A stretch of DNA of 64,000 bases from assembly GCA_023105745.1 (NCBI GenBank), contig JALGQZ010000009.1, positions 37,448,359-37,512,358 on the forward strand, given 5' to 3'. The translations under genes and the position numbers were made by a program. The notes under the pieces are model-generated. The model was not told the origin of the DNA. It made no database searches and worked only from the letters and a program-made list of their open reading frames with translations. Within the stretch, counting starts at the first letter, position 1, and every line of letters starts with the position of its first letter. Positions 56,117 through 64,000 of the stretch are shown one piece after another. Source of the DNA: Austropuccinia psidii (taxonomy: Eukaryota; Basidiomycota; Pucciniomycetes; Pucciniales; Sphaerophragmiaceae).

Positions 56117-56589
56117 TCGATCATGTGCCTATACCAGTGCAAACATGACTGCACAGAATTTTTGATTATTTGATGCTCCTGCTGAAAGGAAAAAACGTTT
56201 GGTGTACGATTTACGTAAAAATTCTGCATGTGCGAGTGCAGATCGTTCATTTCGCCATCAAAAAGGCGGAAATAGTAACTAAAATTGACTTGGAGAGATT
56301 GGATCGAGGGAGGAGTTGTAGTATTATCTAAAAAGGGGTTGTTACCCTCTGACTCTGGTGTAGTAGATTGAGTATTGGTCGGAAGAGCTGGAGGCGAGCT
56401 AGATGCAAGGCCAACGTGGCCAACTATAGGATTGATCGGAGTCGGATCTTCATGTTCGGAGCGAGTGTATAGGTTAAAGGTAGGTAGACCGCGAGAAGGA
56501 ATTGTAAAGCTATAATTAATGGAATCTAGAGAGATAGTGACCTCTTGGTCACCATCTGCAATAGGTTGTATTTCTAACGTAAAGGGCAT
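56117..56589 (-). CDS. Antisense ORF in element C tail, probably one exon of a spliced gene
   Basis: It reads leftward from ATG at 56587-56589. At 56111-56116 a perfect GTAAGT donor on the minus strand precedes any need for the in-frame stop, so the exon probably ends at 56117. The product is about 157 aa: a beta-like N-terminus (MPFTLEIQPIADGDQ), a Ser/Thr/Pro linker, then a helical end (FSYYFRLFDGEMNDLHSHMQ). GC content is much higher than in the flanks, which suggests selected coding sequence. I do not recognise the protein. It lies between the element's gag-protease gene and right LTR, opposite in direction to the element's RNA. A captured gene or a lineage-specific antisense accessory gene are both possible. 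Confidence 0.45.
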
Positions 56590-56639
56590 AATAATATCAA
56601 AAAAAAAAAAAATATGGTTAGACTAAAAAAAAATAGATA

Positions 56640-58015
56640 GAGGTAGAGAAACAAAGCTGGGGTAGTTAAAGAACGATTGACTATTTATAAACCTACTTAC
56701 CTTAACTTACGACATCAATCGGACAAAATTAAAAAAAAAGAGGGATCAGCACAATACAAGCGATAAGGAAAATAACTCACCCCAAATTGCTGAGTTGTCA
56801 CCAGCACAATAGAAATTGATAATGAGCAAGAAAAGAAAAAAAAAAAAATAACTCACCCCAAAATACAAAAAATTGAAAGCGCTATTCAGATTCGGGACTA
56901 TGATTTCAGTGGCGTTGAGGATCACTGATCGGCATTGAGAAGAGATAGTAGAAATTAATATTAAACATAAAAAAAAAATAAACAAAATGATAATAACAGC
57001 ACTAAAAAAAAAAACTGTACATTACCGGTAAAACAAGCCACAGATGGCGGCAAAGAGATAGGGATTGAAATTCTGTATTATACCCACGGGTTATCAGCCA
57101 CCACTTCCCGAATTCCTTCTATCTAAAATGATGTCAATCGTAAAAAAAAATAAATAAATAAATTAATAAAAATCAGTTTTAATCATTTAAAATAATAAAG
57201 TAAAAAAAAATAATAATAATAAATAATAAAATAAAATAAAAAGTAATAATAATATAAAGGCAGAATATTAACGATAAACAAAAAAGTCCTGATTCGCGAT
57301 CGTAGAAAACGAAGAATGCTGCAGTAGGGCAGCAATTCTCAATGATTTTATTTTATTTTATCTTTCCCTTTACGATGAAAGATCCAAAAAGAAAATAAAA
57401 TAAATAAATAATCATTATAAATTAGATTTTTTTTATAGTCAAAATAATTTTTTTAAGAAGAAATAATAGAAATAAAAAAAATAGAATACAGAACAAAACA
57501 AACTTACCAAATCATAATAATAGTAATAAAAAAAAACCCTGCAACAATAGAATGCGAAGAAAGTTTACGGTAGCAGCTATTCCAACAACGATTCCTTTAT
57601 TTTTTTTAGTTTCTTCTTTGCAATACGATAACTGTAAAAAAAAAAAAAAACATTATAAATTAGTTTTTTTTTATATATAATAATAATAATAATAAAAATT
57701 AATTACTAAATAATAAAAGAAGAGTCTAATAAAATAATAGATATAAAGAAAAAAAAAAAAGAACGCACTGCACGACCTAAGAAGAGCAGAACGATGCTAC
57801 CGTCACGTAGCGATTCGTAGTGACCTTCTTTTTTATTTATTTTAAATTTGATTGGATTTTTTACTTTTTTGCTTTGCAATGCGATTACTGTAAAAAAAAA
57901 ATAAAAAAAAAAAGAATAAAATAAATTGATAATAATAAAATCTGCACGCAATGATGAAAAGAGACAGCTGCTGCAGTAGCGCAGCAATGCTGAGCAGCTT
58001 TTCTTTGTTTTACAG
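56640..58015 (-). other. Series of exon-like islands on the minus strand of element C
   Basis: GC-richer islands of about 50-130 bp, spaced roughly 100-250 bp apart, stand in very AT-rich DNA. On the minus strand several follow a long T tract ending in ACAG (57631, 57887) and several end at GTRAGT-like donors (57500 region GGTAAGT; 56771-56786 and 56847-56863 GGGGTGAGTTATT). Two islands begin almost alike with the ACAG-T-x-ATCG-x-ATTGCAAAG motif. Island translation at 57760-57885 gives an open VIALQSKKVKNPIKFK frame. This looks like the upstream exons of the antisense gene at 56117-56589, but the splicing is predicted only. Confidence 0.4.
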
Positions 58016-59843
58016 TACCCATATAATTTAATATATATATATATATATATGTATTTATAAAATTATAAAAAAAATATAAAATAAATAATAATTAATATAT
58101 ATATATATAAGAGAACATAACATAAATATATAAATTAAAAGAAAGTTTATATATAAATGAAATGACAAAAATAAATAAAATAAATATAAATAAATAAAAA
58201 ATTTAGACACGAAGATATGATATTATAGAAAATGACAAAAAAACAGGGTATTCTGTAGCTTCTATCGTATTAATTATTAACCCTTACTTGTAGTAAAGAT
58301 ATAACACAATAAAATAATAATAAAATTAATAGGATAAAAGTAAAAAAAAGAGATATGCTCATATTTAAATAATAATAATAATAATTGATATAAAAAAAAC
58401 TTAATAAGAAAAAAAAATGAAACTTTAAGTAAAATAATAATATTATCAATAGAGAAAAGTTGATTTAAAACAGAGGATACTGACACTATGGAGGAATTTA
58501 TTAATTAATTCACTTTTTTAAATTATATTATTTTTTTTTTTACTTATTTCTTTGTTATTTTGTTTATTTATTATTATTATTATTATTTATTTATTTTATT
58601 TATTATTTTTTATGTTTTTGATTTTAATCCAAATCTAAGAGTAATTTGCTGAGGAATACTTATATAATATGAATATTTATAAGTAAGATATTTAGTATCA
58701 AAGAGTATACTTAAAAAAAAAATGAAAATATATAAATAAAATAAAAAAAAACATGATAAAATATATATATAGATAAATGAAGGATGTATTAATCCCTTTT
58801 CTTTTATAGATATATCTTTATTTCACATATATTTTATAATTATTGTTGTTATCTCTATTGGTATTTTATTATTTGTAGTATTTTATCTCTTGATTTATTT
58901 AATTTTTATGGTCCTGTATATTATGTTGGCTGTGATCTTATGTTAAATTTTGAGTTGATTGGCTAAGACATACTCACATAATAGGAATATGTCCAAAGGA
59001 TATTTTGAGATTTACTAGTATATAGATTGAGATATGAATTAAAAAAAACAGTATATAAAGGTCCTGAGTATGACCTTAAACTGCCTAATCAAAATAATTT
59101 ATACTAATTTCAGTCTCAGGACTAAATCCAAGGTCCTGGACAAGACCTTAAACTGTACCAATATGTTCTGTTTTTTAGTTTTAATAGCTTATATGTTTAT
59201 TACTCCCCTTAGGAGAGTCTTGGGAGATTATTATATTAGTGAAAAAAATTATGAGTAGTTAAAAAAAAATCAAATGGAGAGGTAAATTGTCCCACAAGGA
59301 GTAATAATGATTTTATTATAAAAAAATAAGGGGTGGTACTTATTTCTTCTCATTGCTCCTTATGATGTTAAGTTTTGGAGGGAAAGTGGCCCTTCAATTA
59401 ATTTTAATCTTGGGTCTTTGTTTGTATAGTTAGTTGAGAAAATTTCATTATTAAGTTTCATACAGGTAATCTTCTCATACACATATTTTTTGTAAAGAAT
59501 GAAAATAATAATAATTATGTAGAAATCATTTTTTTAAATGGAGAGGGAATGCATCCCTCATCTCTCAAAAAAAAAAAAAATATACATAAAAAAACATTAA
59601 TAATAAAAATAAAAATTCAAGATTGATACCTTGAAGAAGACAAAATGGAGATTCAAAATCAATATAAAGAGCAAACAATAAAATGTTTCATGAAAATTCT
59701 ATTGAATATTACAGGATTGTTTTTATGTGTTGTCATTTTACAAGGAGGAAGGTATGGACGAAGGAAGAAAAATGGTAAAGAAGGGGATTTGTCCCTTAAG
59801 CGTCACTGGAAATGCTGGGGACAGCATTAAATGGAGAGGGGGA
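58016..59843 (+). other. 3' untranslated tail of element C with repeated purine tracts
   Basis: TA repeats lie at 58028-58050 and 58095-58110, followed by AT-rich sequence. An AAGGTCCTG...GACCTTAAACTG motif occurs twice (59058 and 59129). An AATGGAGAGG purine motif occurs three times (59273, 59538, 59829), the last being the tract before the LTR. Short open frames at 59070-59258 and 59645-59830 have no recognisable domain. Confidence 0.5.
59829..59843 (+). other. Polypurine tract of element C
   Basis: AATGGAGAGGGGGA directly precedes the right LTR. Confidence 0.7.
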
Positions 59844-62038
59844 TGTGGTATACCTATACCAGTTTAGCTTAATGGACCAATAAAAAAAAATATCATAATC
59901 AAAATAACCTGCTTGTGTAACCTTAAAAAAACTAATATTCTATAAAAAAAAAAACCAAAACAAGAAAAAAACAAGTCAGTATTCTACTTATCTAATGAAT
60001 ATTTGAATTCAAGGAAAGAAAAACCTTGTTATTTAATCTTTGGATTCTAATTTTGTGTAAATTCTTAATAAAAAAAATAATAATAATATAAATTATGAAA
60101 GCTGTACTATTGTAGTATTACATGGGAATTAATTTCTCTTATTGGTGGAAATTGTGCAGTTGTGGTTGATTTTAATTCAAAATATTTTGAGGAAGCCTTA
60201 TTTAGTTGCTTTTGTTAAGAAGAGTATTGAGATGAGCTCTATTTTAATTAAAAAAAATATTATTATGCTGAGTTGGTGAAGTTATATTTGTTTTATTTTT
60301 GATGTCATTCTATTTTTCAATATAGAATAGTAGTAGTGTGGATTATTTTAGGTATTCCATTGAGATGATGATAGTGGAAGGGAATTGCTTTGAATTTTAA
60401 TGGTGTAAATTATTTAGTTGACTAGTAGTGCTGATTATTATTAGAAAAAAAAATAGTTAAGGATGTATAGTGTAAAGGGTGACAAGAGTGATGAGTGGAG
60501 TGAAGGTATAAAACCTTATCTTGGTGGTAGTAAATTAGCTATGGGTTTATAAAATGCTTAGTAATCCAAAGGAAGTTGAAAAGGAGCTAGTATTCATATG
60601 CATATGCATGAAACAGCTTGAGAAAACCCTAAACCCTAACCCTATTCCCCCTAAAGAATATAAATAGTCGAACTTTTTTCCTCTCCAGACTTTTTCCCAT
60701 CTGGAAATTGTAACTTCTACTTATTTTTTCCAAATCCCTTATCTAAGAGGTTAAATTAGAAAATTGTTTGATAAATTAAGCTTAGTAATTGAGGTTCGTT
60801 GTTGACATAGATCAAGAGAACCAATAGTGTGAAAAGATTTTAATTCATCCCTCACTAGCAGGCAGACTAGTAATCATAATAATTAGGATCTTAACACTTG
60901 AAGCTCAAGAGTAAGGCATCTCTGGAGTTTAGTGATTAAACCTTAAAAGTAATTTTTAGAGAGTTTTAAAATAAAACCATCACTTTAAAGTAATTTTCTC
61001 AGATTTTAAAATAAAACCTGAATTTTTCAAAGTAATTTTACTACTTTTAAGCTAAAGTAGAACCCCTTAAATCAATTCAATTCATCAATATACATATACA
61101 ACTAAAATAAAACCCATAAACAACCTCAACTAAATTATTCAACATAATCAACAACATTTTCACATTCCTATTCACATTAATCACCCATCCATTCAGAAGT
61201 TATAAGAAACAATTTTCACATTATACTGGAAATATATTTTTTTTTCAGTCCTGAACTACCACTAAATTAATAACTTTAAATTAAATTAATACTACTCCTA
61301 TTCTACAATCAATATTCAAAACCAACAGCTTACCATTGTATAAGACCAAAAAGTTTGTTGAAATAATAAGCTATAAATTTATTATTTTTTATAACCTCAC
61401 AAAACATCTCACATATTATACTGTAGTAGTTGAATTTTCTTTAGGTTATAAATATAGCTCAACACACAGTTAATTTAACTTATTTTACCTAAATATATTT
61501 CAAGTTACTTTTCCCTTATTAATCATATACTGCTATAAGTGATATCAAGTGCTATTTATTTCTCTCTCATATTGTAACTGTCTGTACTGTTTCACTCAAA
61601 AAAATAATATATATATATATATATATAAGAGTTTTGTTTGGATTGTTTAATAGTAAGAAGTGTGTTCTTCTTTCTTTTTTTTTATTTCATTTATTATCTT
61701 TTGTAAAATTATTTTGGTGTAATTCAACCAGATTTTCTGGAAGTTTATAAAAGTATTTAATTATTAAGGTTTTAACTAACCATTGTTTTAAGTAGAGCAA
61801 AGTCTGATTAGAGATTGTTGAGTACAATATTTTCTGATCAAGTCACTATCAATAATAAAATTGATTTGGTGAACTCAGTAAAGATAACTTAGCATATTAG
61901 GAAGGGCAGTCTAGATTATTCTAGCACACGAGCAGAGCAAGGGTTACAAGTCCCAAACAGCAATTCAAAACTGTTTTCTTGTAATTTCCCCTTCCAGGTA
62001 CTGCCTCATTTTATCCCACACGCAGAGGAGTTCCCACA
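59844..62038 (+). repeat. Right LTR of element C
   Basis: 2195 bp, nearly identical to 47961-50151 with only a handful of differences seen by eye and a slightly longer TA run near 61606-61627. It is followed by ATAG. Confidence 0.95.
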
Positions 62039-62042
62039 ATAG

Positions 62043-62400
62043 GAAAAATGCAATACAAGTAGAACTAACAGGAGAAGTGCTAAATAAACACCCAAACCTT
62101 ACTGTTAGTCTGGTAAAGAATTATACTTCAAGTGTGAAGGAATTGTTTCCTTTGAGAAATGAGAAACCCTTAGAAGTACCACCACTTGATCAAAGTGAAG
62201 AGAAAAAGATCCTGAAAGTCTTAAAAGAAAGAAGACTTACAGGAAAAAATGAAAGAGAATACTTAGTCAGATACAGAAACCCACGATATGAAGATGAGTT
62301 TCTCTGAAAAAGTAAAATAACTGATTATTGATATGTTTCTCAGAAGATTAAGACATATGAGAAGACCAGTTCCTCAACAAAATTATAATTGTGTGCTTTA
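62043..62400 (+). pseudogene. pol: Element D pol, C-terminal end with chromodomain
   Basis: It continues D's integrase C-terminus in phase after element C (NAIQVELTGEV; HPNLTVSLVKNY), then the linker (LFPLRNEKPLEVPP) and chromodomain (NEREYLVRYRNPRYEDEFL). TGA at 62305-62307 falls where the conserved Trp-Leu end is expected. A shifted frame still reads the family's FLRRLRHMRRPVPQQ tail to about 62400. The rest to 62516 is 3' untranslated, with no clear purine tract left. Confidence 0.85.
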
Positions 62401-62516
62401 CATAATTGAAGAATATCTGTAGAGAGGTTGGAAAGTGGACTATACCCTCCAAATCTAATTGGAGTCATACTATTAAATGAAAATTTGTAATGAAATTGTT
62501 TTTTGGTAGTACCAAA

Positions 62517-64000
62517 TGTGAACCTGTGGAGTATGTATGACATACCCATAAGACAAAAAAACTCTTTATACATTTGATTTACCATAGCAAGACTCATCAA
62601 ATGAAGTTAAAATGAAAAATAAAAAAATAAGTATAACTTCATTTTAAATAAACAAAGCTATAAATATTATGTCATCTTTGGATTATAAACCAAAAATAAC
62701 CTAGGGTAGACCCATAGGGTGTTATACCCAAAATTCTTCATTTTCAGTTTTATTGGAAGATTTAAGAATCTCTAAGTAGAACTGCATAATTAAACAATTT
62801 TGAATCAAGTTTTTGGAGTGTTTAATTTAAAGCTGCATAAGGTATATGAAAGCTTACAAAAATCTAGTTAGAATTTAGGTGTTGTGTATATTTACTTAAT
62901 TGGTTAAGGATTTTCATACAGGCTGTAAATCCTGCATGATCTCAATTTGAATTGGTTCAAAGCCATTGTGTGGCTTTAAATAAATAAAAGGGAAAAATTC
63001 ACCCAAAAAGGTAGGACAAAAGAAAAAAGGCAAAAAGAGACAGGGTACTGAACCTTTGGGATATGAAAGAGCCCAAATAAGGTTGTCCTCCTGTATTGAA
63101 GTATTCCAAACCTTATTTCAGCTTTAAGAACAAACTTCAATTGAATATTAAATTATAAACTAATTTATATCCCTTTTGGACAGGAATTACATGCTTCCAC
63201 AGGGTAAATCCCCATATGCAGGCTTGTAATTAAGGGTTTGGAAACTTTCAAAGCTTAAATAAGCTTAAAATCAAAGTTAAGAGAATTGAAATCTTATCAA
63301 ATGTTAAGGCTTAGTGTGTATTTCCATTTTTGAATTAAAAAAGAGCAATAATTTCAAAAATTCATAGAAAATCTGACTCTCAATGAATTTACTTGAAAAC
63401 TCTGAAAAACTTTGAAAATCGATGTTATTTGTGTACAAATTAAATTTTAGGTATCTTTTATCACTGAATTTTTGGTATCTAGGATTGAAAATATCTCTAT
63501 TAATTATTATTAAAGAAAAAGAATATTTCTTTAAAAATTAATTAAAAATCTTATTTGAAAGGTTTTTGCTTGAAATTTAATTTCTGAGTTTTTCATGTGA
63601 TAAGATTCAATATACATAGGTTAATTATATATGAAAACTCAAAATAAAATGATTTAAATGGGGAATCAAGTCACTTGGAGTTAAGAATGACACTGGTAAC
63701 CTTCAATTAAAATTGAAAAAAATATCTTAAGTTAAAAATATTATTTTTAAGAATAGGCTTTCAGTTTTGATCTGAGCATGCCCTCTATATGTATTATTAA
63801 TCATTAGAGATTCTCTGAAGGAATAAAATAAGCCTTTACATCACTTTTTTTGCATCATAACCATTCAATCAATAACAAACTTTAAAAGAGGTAATATTTG
63901 ATTCCATATACAATATTATATTATTAAGATGATTATTAAGTTGGTTTTATTCTCTATAAATAATGAATAAAGATTTGAAATCATAGAATTCACATTATAT
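62517..64000 (+). repeat. Right LTR of element D, truncated by the window edge
   Basis: It starts TGTGAACCTG and is colinear with 2303-2731 and then with 17170 onward, with many differences. A possible TATA-like GGAATAAAATAAG lies near 63817. The remaining LTR end and the right target duplication are outside the window. Confidence 0.85.

Larger units (their letters stand above)
47961..62038 (+). mobile_element. Element C: large gag-protease LTR retrotransposon inserted in D pol
   Basis: It starts TGTGGTATAC and ends TTCCCACA, and is flanked by ATAG on both sides (47957-47960 and 62039-62042); D's frame continues in phase when one ATAG is kept. LTRs are 2191 and 2195 bp and nearly identical; most of the length difference is one TA microsatellite. 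The internal region (9.7 kb) holds one long gag-protease frame and a 4.9 kb AT-rich tail, with no reverse transcriptase or integrase. It is a recent, non-autonomous insertion. Confidence 0.92.
2303..64000 (+). mobile_element. Element D: old, thrice-interrupted chromodomain Ty3/gypsy retrotransposon (right end outside window)
   Basis: Its parts in order are: left LTR 2303-2731 plus 17170-18849, decayed primer site from 18850, gag from 19617 to 20743, gag-pol continuing at 43832-47960, and the last part of pol with the chromodomain at 62043-62400. The right LTR runs from 62517 past the window edge. The gaps are filled by a TIR transposon (2732-17166), element A (20744-43826) and element C (47961-62038). 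Both LTR copies share TGT starts, a GTATGTATGA block and a later AATCCTGC block and run colinearly. All coding parts carry stops and frameshifts. LTR divergence and the amount of decay make it the oldest layer of the nest. Confidence 0.85.

Noticed and set aside
54894..59843. Reverse transcriptase or integrase of element C
   Set aside because: I searched for the polymerase, RNase H and integrase motifs on both strands and found none; the region is AT-rich.

Overview
The window looks like repeat-dense nuclear DNA of a rust fungus (Pucciniales). The wording of the Ty3/gypsy gag-pol proteins, the AT-rich composition and the very long LTRs fit the myrtle rust Austropuccinia psidii best, but that species call is from memory of protein style, not a search. 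I see no host housekeeping gene, no tRNA or rRNA, and no CRISPR array. Almost every base belongs to a nest of transposable elements.

Layout. At the left edge (1-2302) lie an LTR fragment, a cluster of short hairpins and a dead Tc1/mariner transposase. From 2303 to beyond the right edge runs an old, decayed chromodomain Ty3/gypsy element (here D). It has been opened three times. (1) Its left LTR holds a 14.4 kb TIR transposon (2732-17166). This carries a broken tnp2/Plavaka-type transposase, a broken gene resembling Tet/JBP-like 2OG-Fe(II) oxygenases and two unrecognised genes, and a solo LTR (6012-7915) sits inside its transposase. (2) D's gag holds element A (20744-43826), a gypsy element with a nearly complete gag-pol. 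A's own gag is in turn opened by element B (23944-36929), a gag-protease-only element present as a tandem array of three LTRs and two internal regions. (3) D's pol holds element C (47961-62038), another gag-protease element. C has 2.2 kb LTRs and a 5 kb AT-rich tail with exon-like islands on the opposite strand.

Every nesting junction is supported by a target-site duplication: TTT, GATTC, GAAAC, ATTAA and ATAG. For A, B and C the interrupted reading frame also resumes in phase when the insert and one duplication are ignored. Insertion order, oldest to youngest, is D, then the TIR transposon, A and C, with the solo LTR after the TIR transposon and B after A. The B and C LTR copies are nearly identical, so these insertions are recent.

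How the parts relate. A encodes gag, protease, reverse transcriptase, RNase H, integrase and a chromodomain, but its protease and reverse transcriptase active-site motifs look altered. B encodes a capsid of the same family and a protease but no polymerase. It shares A's type of primer site and would need pol from an A-like relative. C also lacks pol; its long ORF ends in what looks like a second, catalytically altered retropepsin fold.
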